In this document: one piece after another, positions 1 through 5,873 of the stretch
How positions within the stretch are numbered: the stretch's first letter is position 1
Layout: each line of letters opens with the position of its first letter
Source of the DNA: Actinomycetota bacterium
GTDB taxonomy: Bacteria > Actinomycetota > Actinomycetes > Nanopelagicales > Nanopelagicaceae
Assembly (NCBI GenBank): GCA_009704285.1
Contig: WLEM01000024.1
Coordinates: 1 to 7,089, forward strand
DNA: 7,089 nucleotides
Direction: 5' to 3'
Notes under the pieces: model-generated
Seen by the model: only the letters and a program-made list of their open reading frames with translations
Databases searched by the model: none
What the model was told of the DNA's origin: nothing
Position numbers and translations under genes: made by a program

Positions 1-591
1 ACCCTGATTGCAGTTACCAAGACATTTCCAACTATAGATCTAGAGATGCTTTACTCATTAGGAATCAGAGAGTTTGGCGAGAACCGTGATCAAGAGGCAT
101 CGGTAAAAGCAGCCCAACTTCCAAGTGATATCAATTGGCATTTTCAAGGTGGGATACAAAGCAATAAATTAAAATCAATCTGCTCATGGGCATCGGTTAT
201 TCACTCAGTTGATCAATATCGATACGCCCAAAAAATCTCAGAGTACTCGTTGAATAAAACTATGAAGATATTTATACAAGTCTCCCTGGATAAACCAGTT
301 GAATCTCGGGGAGGGGTGGATCCTGAGAAATTAATTGATCTTGCAGGTGAAATCTCACTCCTGCCAAATATTTCAGTAATGGGTTTAATGGCTGTTGCAC
401 CAGTTGATCAGCCGGCAGAGCCTGCCTTTGCCCAGTTACAGCAAATCCACCAAAGTTTTATCGCCCACTATAAAGATGCCAAATATCTCTCAGCCGGCAT
501 GAGTGGGGACTATGAAATGGCCATTTTATATGGCGCGACACATCTGCGAATAGGCAGTTCAATACTCGGTAATCGCTCACCGATCAAATAG
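1..591 (+). CDS. yggS: YggS/YlmE (PLPBP) pyridoxal phosphate homeostasis protein, 5' end outside window
   Basis: This is a cytosolic PLP-binding protein of the YggS/PROSC family. The family has the fold of the alanine racemase N-terminal domain, buffers pyridoxal phosphate and has no known catalytic activity. The frame is open from base 1, so the first methionine at base 46 is internal and about 30 N-terminal residues are missing. Codon 7 (bases 19-21) is the lysine of the TLIAVTK stretch, which aligns with the PLP Schiff-base lysine of the family. Further family motifs are FGENRDQEA, WHFQGGIQSNK, SVDQYR, the GLMAVAP strand, and the C-terminal LSAGMSGDYEMA and HLRIGSSILG phosphate-binding region. 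It ends 9 nt before sepF, in the division cluster where actinobacteria normally carry ylmE. Family assignment is secure. The N-terminus and any upstream promoter cannot be judged. Confidence 0.95.
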   Translation, partial: TLIAVTKTFPTIDLEMLYSLGIREFGENRDQEASVKAAQLPSDINWHFQGGIQSNKLKSICSWASVIHSVDQYRYAQKISEYSLNKTMKIFIQVSLDKPVESRGGVDPEKLIDLAGEISLLPNISVMGLMAVAPVDQPAEPAFAQLQQIHQSFIAHYKDAKYLSAGMSGDYEMAILYGATHLRIGSSILGNRSPIK

Positions 592-594
592 ATT
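589..594 (+). promoter_or_regulatory. Possible -10 element for a leaderless sepF transcript
   Basis: The hexamer TAGATT fits the actinobacterial TANNNT -10 pattern. It lies 6 nt before the sepF ATG and overlaps the yggS stop codon. A transcript from it would begin at or near the A of the ATG, and there is no Shine-Dalgarno in front of this gene. No convincing -35 was seen, so this rests on position and motif only. Confidence 0.3.
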
Positions 595-600
595 TATGAC

Positions 601-1053
601 ATGGCTAGTGCATTTAAGCGGGTTGCTGGATACCTCGGTTTGATGGATGAGGACGAGATAGATCACGGCAACAACCAATTAACTGAACGTGCACCTCGTT
701 TGGTTAGATCAACTGCTAAACCAGTTGCTAAATCAAATGTTGAACTTTTGCCACATGCTGAATCGAATAAAATTATGGATCACATCATTTCTTTAACTCC
801 GCGAACATATAGTGAAGCTCGATTAATTGGTGAGCATTATCGTCAAGGCAAACCTGTAATTATGAATTTAAGTGACATGGAAGAGAGTGAGCGTAAGCGG
901 TTGGTAGATTTTGCTTCCGGCTTAGTGTTCGGTCACCATGGCAGTATTGAAAGAGTTACTCCAAAAGTATTTTTGCTGACACCACCAAATGTATCTGTCA
1001 GTGTTGAAGACAAAAACTCAGCAGCACAGGCAAGTTTCTTTAACCAAAGCTGA
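601..1053 (+). CDS. sepF: SepF cell division protein, FtsZ membrane anchor
   Basis: SepF binds the C-terminal tail of FtsZ and tethers the Z-ring to the cytoplasmic membrane. In actinobacteria, which lack FtsA, it is the main anchor. The 150-residue protein has the expected layout. An amphipathic membrane-targeting helix covers residues 1-14 (MASAFKRVAGYLGL), followed by an acidic patch (DEDEID) and a flexible linker to about residue 57. The SepF domain covers about 60-137 and includes PRTYSEAR, GKPVIMNLSDM, KRLVDFASGLVFG and GSIERVTPKVFLLTP. Its length is close to the shorter actinobacterial homologues. The ATG at 601 is chosen because it gives the intact amphipathic helix. An ATG at 596 is out of frame. 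No Shine-Dalgarno is visible, so a leaderless start is possible. It lies between yggS and yggT, as in the classical cluster. Confidence 0.96.
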   Translation: MASAFKRVAGYLGLMDEDEIDHGNNQLTERAPRLVRSTAKPVAKSNVELLPHAESNKIMDHIISLTPRTYSEARLIGEHYRQGKPVIMNLSDMEESERKRLVDFASGLVFGHHGSIERVTPKVFLLTPPNVSVSVEDKNSAAQASFFNQS

Positions 1054-1055
1054 TT

Positions 1056-1061
1056 TAGTCT
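1056..1061 (+). promoter_or_regulatory. Possible -10 element for a leaderless yggT transcript
   Basis: TAGTCT fits TANNNT and ends 7 nt before the yggT ATG at 1069, which lacks a Shine-Dalgarno. The 15-nt gap after sepF contains this element. No -35 was recognised. Read-through from sepF is equally possible. Confidence 0.25.
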
Positions 1062-1068
1062 TTATCTG

Positions 1069-1353
1069 ATGTCCTCAATACAAAATGCAATTTACTGGCT
1101 ACTAAACCTTTTTCTTCTTGCGCTGATTGGTCGATTGATTCTCGACTATATCCGTATATTCAAACCAGATTTTAGGCCAAGAGGTGTTGTGCTTGCCCTG
1201 GCGGAACTGATTTATTCAGTAACAGATAAGCCACTTAGTTATGTCAGACAATTCGTACCACCCTTAAGACTTGGTGGAATATCACTGGATTTATCTTTTA
1301 TCGTGGTTTTCTTTGTAGTTCAGTTGTTAATGCGACTGGTAGTCGTTCTTTAG
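1069..1353 (+). CDS. yggT: YggT/YlmG family small membrane protein
   Basis: This 94-residue integral membrane protein belongs to the YggT/YlmG family, which is often encoded next to sepF and linked to division and membrane organisation, though its biochemical role is unsettled. Two hydrophobic helices are visible: about residues 8-25 (WLLNLFLLALIGRLILDY) and 71-93. They flank a soluble loop with family-typical VTDKPLSYVRQFVPPLRLGG, where the Pro-Pro and GG are hallmark positions. The length is normal for the family. The start at 1069 immediately precedes the first membrane helix and no upstream Shine-Dalgarno is seen. Its TAG stop (1351-1353) overlaps the ileS stop on the other strand. In most actinobacteria divIVA would follow directly, and here it does not. 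Confidence 0.93.
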   Translation: MSSIQNAIYWLLNLFLLALIGRLILDYIRIFKPDFRPRGVVLALAELIYSVTDKPLSYVRQFVPPLRLGGISLDLSFIVVFFVVQLLMRLVVVL

Positions 1354-1359
1354 TTTTTT
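1332..1359 (+). terminator. Possible intrinsic terminator embedded in the end of yggT
   Basis: GCGACT and AGTCGT (bases 1332-1337 and 1341-1346) form a 6-bp stem with one G-U pair and a 3-nt GGT loop. A T-rich stretch ending in six T residues (1354-1359) follows. The hairpin lies within the last yggT codons and the T-tract runs over its stop. The stem is short and the T-tract is interrupted, so strength is uncertain. Read on the minus strand, the same hairpin has no T-run, so it would not serve ileS in the same way. Confidence 0.35.
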
Positions 1360-4300
1360 ACTAGGTTAAGCCAAAGCCCTAATTCGTTTTCGCTATTACT
1401 CTCACCTGTTTGGTGATTAAATTTAGTAGCTAATACTTCAGCACTAATCTCCTCCATCGCAGAGGCAATTGCTTTTGCTACTTGTTCTGGAGCATTCCAG
1501 TTCACCGTGATTCGATCACTAACATCTAAGCCAATACGTTTACGCTCCTCTTGAATTGCACGAATAACCTCACGAACCAAACCAGATTCAATCAGTTCCG
1601 GGGTTAAAGCCAAGTCCAGTGCCAAACTCTCACCAGCATGGGAGGCAACAGACCAGCCACTTCTTGGCGTTTCAGTTACCACCAAATCATCTATGTCAAT
1701 CTCAACAGATTTAGCACCGTTGGCAAGGTTTACTGGTAATTCAAAGGCTTTGTGTTCTCTTAGATTCTTAACCATTTGGGAATGATTAGCCGCGGAGATT
1801 GCTTTTGCTATTGCTTGAACATCTGCACCAAATTTGTTGCCCAAAGTTCTAAAGTTTGCCTTCACGGATATATCTACTAAATCTGCCTCGGCAACATGAA
1901 TCCCATCAAGCTTTAAAATGTTTAATTCTTCAGCGATGTGAGTTTTAATCTCTTCAGAGATTTGTTCCCAGCCTGGGGCTGAGACTAAAGCGCGGGCTAA
2001 TGGCTGGCGAATCTTTACACCTGATTCAGCACGGGCTGATCTACCTAATTCAACTAACCGCCGAGAGAGAGCTACAGCAGTTGATAGCTTCTCATCAATG
2101 AAACCTTTATCTGCAACTGGAAAAGATTCTAAATGCACAGATTCAGTTTGATTGGGTTCGGCTACCTTGATTAAAGATTGCCAGACATGTTCTGAAATGA
2201 AAGGGACTAAAGGGGCCAGTAATAAAGTTAGATTTTTAAGACATATATAAAGAGTGTTAAGAGCTACTTGATCACCATCCCAAAACCTTCTACGTGATCG
2301 ACGTACATACCAATTAGATAAATCATCAATGAAGGAAGAAAGCAATACTCCTGCTTGTTGTGAATCAAAGCTCTCGAGTGCAACATCTACTCCAACAATT
2401 AGTTTATTTAACTCAGAAAGGATCCATTTATCCATCAGAGTTAGATCATTAGAGAGATTTGATACTGAAAAGTCAGCAGCGTTGGCGTATAAAGTGAAAA
2501 ATGAGATGGTGTTCCAATAGGTTAAAAGTGTTTTTCGTACTACATCAGAGATCGCGTCATGACCTACCCGCCTTGCACTCCAAGGAGAGCCGGCTGCCAA
2601 CATGTACCAACGGACTGCATCTGCGCCATGTTGATTCATCAAAGGCATTGGCTCTAATACATTCCCTAAATGCTTACTCATCTTGCGACCATCTTTATCA
2701 AGAATATGTCCAAGACATAAGACAGTCTTATACGAGGATTGATCAAAGACTAAGGTTCCAATAGTCATCAATGTATAAAACCAACCACGAGTTTGATCAA
2801 TTGCCTCACAGATAAAATCGGCTGGATATGCAGCTTTAAACTGTTCAACTGAACCGGGTTGATGAGGATATCCCCACTGCGCAAATGGCATCGCACCAGA
2901 GTCATACCAGCAATCAATTACCTCAGGAATTCTCTGCATCATCTGCAAACATTCAGCGCAAGCAAATTCAATATCATCAACAAATGGTCGGTGAGGATCT
3001 AGTTTGCTTAATTCTTGACCGGACAATTTACCTAATTCAGCAAGAGATCCAATACAAATTTCATGTCTGTTCTCGCACCGCCAGATAGGCAGGGGAGTTC
3101 CCCAATAACGATTGCGCGAGATAGCCCAATCAATATTATTGTTCAGCCAATCACCAAATCTGCCAGTTTTGATCGTCTCTGGATGCCAATTGGTTTTTGA
3201 ATTTTCCCTAAGTAGTTCCTGTTTAATTGAAGTTGTTTTTACATACCAAGAAGGCTGTGCGTAGTACATCAGCGCGGTATGGCAACGCCAGCAGTGTGGG
3301 TATGAGTGTTCAAATTGTGAACTCTTAAACATTAAACCGCGGCTCTTTAAATCCTTGATTAATGCCTTATCTGCTTCTTTGAAAAAGATGCCTCCGACTA
3401 GCGGCACTTCTTTCTGAAAATGACCATCTGGATTAATTGGATTAACTACCGGCAGATTGTATTTTCTGCAAACCTCTAGATCGTCAGCACCAAATGCAGG
3501 GGATTGGTGGACTAAACCCGTGCCATCTTCAACTGTTACATAATCAGCAAGAACTACAAAGTGGGCATCATTGATTTCAACAAAATCAAAGGGCCTGGTG
3601 TATTTCGTATGCTCAAGATCCTTACCTATGAATTTTGCAATAACTTTACGATCTTCACCAAGGACAGATGCCAACTCAGTGGCAACAACTAATCGCTCTA
3701 CTTTTTCATCGATTGTTACTTCAACAACCTGGTACTCAACCTTAGGATTAACAGCAACAGCAGTATTGGAAACCAATGTCCATGGCGTAGTTGTCCAAAC
3801 CAACAAGCTTGCCTTTAGTTCAGCCAACTTGCCAGAGGTGGCAGGAAACCTTACATATACCGATGGATCCTTTATCGTTTCATAGCCTTGTGCCAACTCA
3901 TGATCTGATAAGCCAGTTCCACATCTTGGACAGTAAGGTGCGACTCGGTGATCTTGAACAAGTAGACCTTTCTTCCAAATTTGTTGCAGTGACCACCAAA
4001 CACTTTCAATATATTCAGGTGACATAGTCCAATAAGCTTCATCAAAATCAACCCAGAAACCCATTCGCTTAGTCATGTCGGTGAATTCATCAACATGTCG
4101 TTGCACTGACTGGCGGCATTTATCGTTGAATGCAGCAACCCCAAATCTTTCGATGTCGGCTTTACCGGTAAAGCCCAACTCCTTTTCAACTGCAATTTCA
4201 ACTGGCAAGCCATGGCAATCCCAGCCGGCTTTACGGATTACCTGCTTGCCCTTCATCGTTTGAAATCTTGGGAAAAGATCCTTAAATACTCGAGCTTCAA

Positions 4301-4490
4301 TGTGATGCGTTCCAGGTTTGCCATTTGCTGTTGGCGGACCTTCATAAAAGCTCCACCGTGGTGCGCCATTTCGATTCTCAACTGATTTTTCAAAAATTAG
4401 GTTTTGGGTCCAAAAATCTAAAATACCCGCCTCCATGGCAGGCAGATCGATTTGCGCCGATAAGGTATTAATCATGCGCTTCTTATTCAT
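1350..4490 (-). CDS. ileS: Isoleucine--tRNA ligase (IleS), long actinobacterial type
   Basis: This class I synthetase charges tRNA-Ile and removes mischarged valine. The frame is open to a GTG at 4547 (1065 residues). I prefer the ATG at 4490 (1046 residues) because alignment with remembered actinobacterial IleS begins near here and GGGGTGG lies just upstream. An ATG at 4475 is also possible. Numbering from 4490: the HIGH-equivalent signature reads GTHH (60-63) within NGKPGTHHIEAR; GWDCHGLPVE follows; the CP1 editing domain has WTTTPWT (232-238) and GTGLVHQSPAFG (323-334); cysteine pairs occur at CPRC and HCWRC; KMSKH (603-607) is the second ATP motif; the anticodon-binding helical domain includes DDLSNWYVRRSRRRFW (722-737). 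The protein is full length with no disruption. It is opposite in orientation to all neighbours. Its TAA overlaps the yggT stop. Confidence 0.97.
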   Translation of the reverse strand: MNKKRMINTLSAQIDLPAMEAGILDFWTQNLIFEKSVENRNGAPRWSFYEGPPTANGKPGTHHIEARVFKDLFPRFQTMKGKQVIRKAGWDCHGLPVEIAVEKELGFTGKADIERFGVAAFNDKCRQSVQRHVDEFTDMTKRMGFWVDFDEAYWTMSPEYIESVWWSLQQIWKKGLLVQDHRVAPYCPRCGTGLSDHELAQGYETIKDPSVYVRFPATSGKLAELKASLLVWTTTPWTLVSNTAVAVNPKVEYQVVEVTIDEKVERLVVATELASVLGEDRKVIAKFIGKDLEHTKYTRPFDFVEINDAHFVVLADYVTVEDGTGLVHQSPAFGADDLEVCRKYNLPVVNPINPDGHFQKEVPLVGGIFFKEADKALIKDLKSRGLMFKSSQFEHSYPHCWRCHTALMYYAQPSWYVKTTSIKQELLRENSKTNWHPETIKTGRFGDWLNNNIDWAISRNRYWGTPLPIWRCENRHEICIGSLAELGKLSGQELSKLDPHRPFVDDIEFACAECLQMMQRIPEVIDCWYDSGAMPFAQWGYPHQPGSVEQFKAAYPADFICEAIDQTRGWFYTLMTIGTLVFDQSSYKTVLCLGHILDKDGRKMSKHLGNVLEPMPLMNQHGADAVRWYMLAAGSPWSARRVGHDAISDVVRKTLLTYWNTISFFTLYANAADFSVSNLSNDLTLMDKWILSELNKLIVGVDVALESFDSQQAGVLLSSFIDDLSNWYVRRSRRRFWDGDQVALNTLYICLKNLTLLLAPLVPFISEHVWQSLIKVAEPNQTESVHLESFPVADKGFIDEKLSTAVALSRRLVELGRSARAESGVKIRQPLARALVSAPGWEQISEEIKTHIAEELNILKLDGIHVAEADLVDISVKANFRTLGNKFGADVQAIAKAISAANHSQMVKNLREHKAFELPVNLANGAKSVEIDIDDLVVTETPRSGWSVASHAGESLALDLALTPELIESGLVREVIRAIQEERKRIGLDVSDRITVNWNAPEQVAKAIASAMEEISAEVLATKFNHQTGESNSENELGLWLNLVKN

Positions 4491-4492
4491 AT

Positions 4493-4499
4493 CCACCCC
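4493..4499 (-). promoter_or_regulatory. G-rich Shine-Dalgarno-like site favouring the 4490 start of ileS
   Basis: On the minus strand GGGGTGG lies 2 nt before the ATG at 4490, with the GGGG part 5 nt away. The upstream GTG at 4547 is preceded by a C-rich run and has no ribosome-binding site. The site is also complementary to upstream CCACCCC (plus-strand 4549-4555), and its G-run is part of a 7-bp hairpin formed by minus-strand bases 4516 to 4495. Either pairing could limit ribosome access. The match to a canonical GGAGG is imperfect. Confidence 0.4.
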
Positions 4500-4582
4500 G
4501 CATTCTAACGCGGGATCAAACCATTTCTTTGACTGATTATTGCTCACGGGGGTGGCGGTTGGTAATTAGTTCAGCCAAGCCA

Positions 4583-4588
4583 TAACCT
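4583..4588 (+). promoter_or_regulatory. Weak promoter candidate for the DksA/TraR-like gene
   Basis: TAACCT fits TANNNT. A TTGGTA at 4559-4564 sits 18 nt upstream as a four-of-six match to the TTGACA -35. Transcription would start around 4595, giving a leader of roughly 14 nt. The 61-118 bp divergent region must contain promoters for both genes. No better pair was found for this direction, and none convincing for ileS. Confidence 0.25.
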
Positions 4589-4590
4589 TT

Positions 4591-4604
4591 CCCCCTCCAG
4601 GGGG
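4591..4604 (+). promoter_or_regulatory. GC-rich hairpin covering the ribosome site of the DksA/TraR-like gene
   Basis: CCCCC, a TCCA loop and GGGGG form a perfect 5-bp GC stem. The 3' arm (AGGGGG) is the only Shine-Dalgarno-like sequence before the GTG at 4609, leaving 4 nt of spacing. Folding would hide it. On the other strand the same bases contain GGAGGGGG. Whether the full 5' arm is transcribed depends on the start site, which is unknown. Confidence 0.4.
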
Positions 4605-4608
4605 TATT

Positions 4609-5391
4609 GTGGCTATCAAGAAAAAATCAAAAAATTCATCTAGCAAGAGTGTTAAATCTTCGGTGAAGAAGGCTTTAAAGAAAGTAACTAAAAAAGCTCA
4701 ACCTAAAAAGGTTGCACCTAAAAAAGCCGTAAAAAAAGCAGCCAAACGTTCACCAAACATTGTAAAACCCTCTTTAGCTAAAAAAACTAATTTTAAAAAG
4801 GGTCCAGGAAAACCTTTCCCAGCAAAACTTCAAACCTCCACCTCAGGCTCTTCCACAACTATTTCAGTAACCTCAACTATTCCCAATGCCAACGCGATGC
4901 CCGTGGTGGAAGAACGTCGATTAGTTATGTTGCCACCGCCAAAGCCAGTTTTAAAATCAAAAAAAGCTGCGGCTTTAAAACCAATTAAAAGTGCACCAGC
5001 GCCATTAATAGTTCAATCAGGCGAGCACGCATGGAGTGCTGCTGAGCTTAAAACCATAAAGGTTGAGCTTTCGAAGGATTTGATACGTTTAAGAAAAGAA
5101 TTAGAAATTGCTGAAGCTGAAATGGAAGATCTAGTGGAAGCGGCAGGTGTTGGCGCCGGCGATGATCAAGCCGATGCGGGGGCTAAGACCTTTGAACGTG
5201 AACACGAAATGTCTTTGGTTTATAACGCGCGAGATATGGTCCAACAAACTGAACGTGCATTAGACCGAATCGAAAACAAGACCTATGGCAAATGTGAAGA
5301 GTGTGGCAATTTTGTTGGCAAAGCGAGATTACAAGTATTTCCACGTGCAACACTTTGTATGGTCTGCAAGCAGAAAGAGGAACGACGCTGA
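4609..5391 (+). CDS. DksA/TraR-family C4 zinc-finger protein with lysine-rich N-terminal tail
   Basis: This protein probably binds RNA polymerase through its secondary channel, as DksA/TraR proteins do, but its role in actinobacteria is not well defined. It has 260 residues and a GTG start. Residues 1-73 carry 26 lysines, and there is no Asp or Glu before residue 101. A Ser/Thr-rich linker (75-95) and a Pro/Lys segment (109-130) follow. Residues about 143-222 form the paired coiled-coil helices, with an acidic tip (D185, D186, D189) and the FEREHEMSLVYNAR stretch. The zinc finger is C229-C232 and C250-C253, spaced CxxC-17-CxxC. Actinobacterial homologues beside lspA have the same C-terminal region and often a similar Lys/Ala tail. 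The GTG at 4609 is the earliest start I can place for the tail. Its last 4 nt overlap lspA, suggesting translational coupling. Confidence 0.9.
   Translation: MAIKKKSKNSSSKSVKSSVKKALKKVTKKAQPKKVAPKKAVKKAAKRSPNIVKPSLAKKTNFKKGPGKPFPAKLQTSTSGSSTTISVTSTIPNANAMPVVEERRLVMLPPPKPVLKSKKAAALKPIKSAPAPLIVQSGEHAWSAAELKTIKVELSKDLIRLRKELEIAEAEMEDLVEAAGVGAGDDQADAGAKTFEREHEMSLVYNARDMVQQTERALDRIENKTYGKCEECGNFVGKARLQVFPRATLCMVCKQKEERR
5376..5380 (+). promoter_or_regulatory. Shine-Dalgarno AGAGG that places the lspA start at a CTG
   Basis: The GAGG core ends 7 nt before the CTG at 5388, whose CTGA overlaps the stop of the upstream gene. The rluD start downstream has exactly the same geometry (GAGG, 7 nt, GTGA), which supports reading CTG as the initiator. 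Confidence 0.6.
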
Positions 5392-5873
5392 ACTTAATTC
5401 AGCGTAAATGGTTGGCGGTTACCGCTTTAATTGTATTTGTATTGGATTATGTAACTAAAACTTTAGCTCTTGAGTACTTATCCAGTCAGCCAAAACAGAT
5501 TTTAGGAACTTTCTTACAATTAAAACTGGTATTCAACTCAGGCGCTGCCTTTAGCATTGCCAGTAGTGGCACAATTTTTTTATCATCTTTTGCAATGATC
5601 GTCGCTGCATCAATTTTCTACTATGCAAGGAAAGTTACCTCAACTGGGTGGGCGATAGCACTTGGCCTGGCTTTAGGGGGAATATTTGGAAATCTAACTG
5701 ATCGTATCTTTAGAGATCCAGGGGCATTGCAAGGTGAGGTAGTTGATTGGATCCAACTTCCAAACTGGCCAGTCTTTAATGTTGCCGATATGGCAGTAGT
5801 AAGTGCTGCAATATTAATTGCACTACTTAGTTGGCGAAACATTCCATTTAGTAAGAATGAGGATTCAAAGTGA
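5388..5873 (+). CDS. lspA: Lipoprotein signal peptidase (signal peptidase II)
   Basis: LspA is an inner-membrane aspartyl protease that cleaves the signal peptide of diacylglyceryl-modified prolipoproteins before the lipobox cysteine. From the CTG at 5388 it has 161 residues, the usual family size. Visible motifs are DYVTK (D20-K24), VFNSGAAFS (48-56) with conserved N50, GNLTDR (101-106) and FNVAD (130-134). The catalytic aspartates are D105 and D134. About four hydrophobic helices are seen, at roughly 8-28, 61-80, 86-103 and 135-148. The only ATG in frame before the first helix is at 5301, deep inside the upstream gene, and it would add 29 residues of hydrophilic out-of-frame sequence. TTG codons at 5355 and 5412 lack a ribosome-binding site, and the latter would remove the positive RK before helix 1. 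It overlaps rluD by 4 nt. Confidence 0.93.
   Translation: MNLIQRKWLAVTALIVFVLDYVTKTLALEYLSSQPKQILGTFLQLKLVFNSGAAFSIASSGTIFLSSFAMIVAASIFYYARKVTSTGWAIALGLALGGIFGNLTDRIFRDPGALQGEVVDWIQLPNWPVFNVADMAVVSAAILIALLSWRNIPFSKNEDSK
5858..5862 (+). promoter_or_regulatory. Shine-Dalgarno TGAGG for rluD inside the end of lspA
   Basis: The GAGG core lies 7 nt before the GTG at 5870. The GTGA start/stop overlap with lspA indicates translational coupling and fixes the rluD start. Confidence 0.65.

Noticed and set aside
46..48. ATG at 46 as the true start of yggS
   Set aside because: The frame is open to base 1, and the upstream codons encode the conserved strand with the PLP lysine, so the gene simply begins outside the window.
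2329..4263. Several plus-strand open frames of 62-104 codons inside ileS
   Set aside because: All lie antisense to the conserved ileS coding sequence, show no protein-family features and look like shadow frames.
4491..4547. ileS start at the GTG at 4547
   Set aside because: Not excluded, but the additional 19 residues precede the usual actinobacterial IleS start, no ribosome-binding site precedes the GTG, and the 1046-residue form fits the family length better.
4491..4700. A T-box leader upstream of ileS, common in actinobacteria
   Set aside because: No TGGNACCGCG-like T-box sequence is present on the minus strand, and the 118-nt region before the ATG is too short for a normal stem I unless it ran deep under the divergent coding sequence. 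Only short GC-rich pairings were found.
4731..4737. A AAA AAA slippery heptamer in the lysine-rich tail as a programmed frameshift
   Set aside because: Such runs are unavoidable in AAA-rich lysine codons. No downstream stimulatory structure was evident and the zero frame yields a complete, conserved protein.
5301..5387. Extended lspA start at the ATG at 5301
   Set aside because: It would overlap the zinc-finger coding region of the upstream gene by 91 nt, and the added residues are out-of-frame translation of conserved sequence with no LspA similarity.
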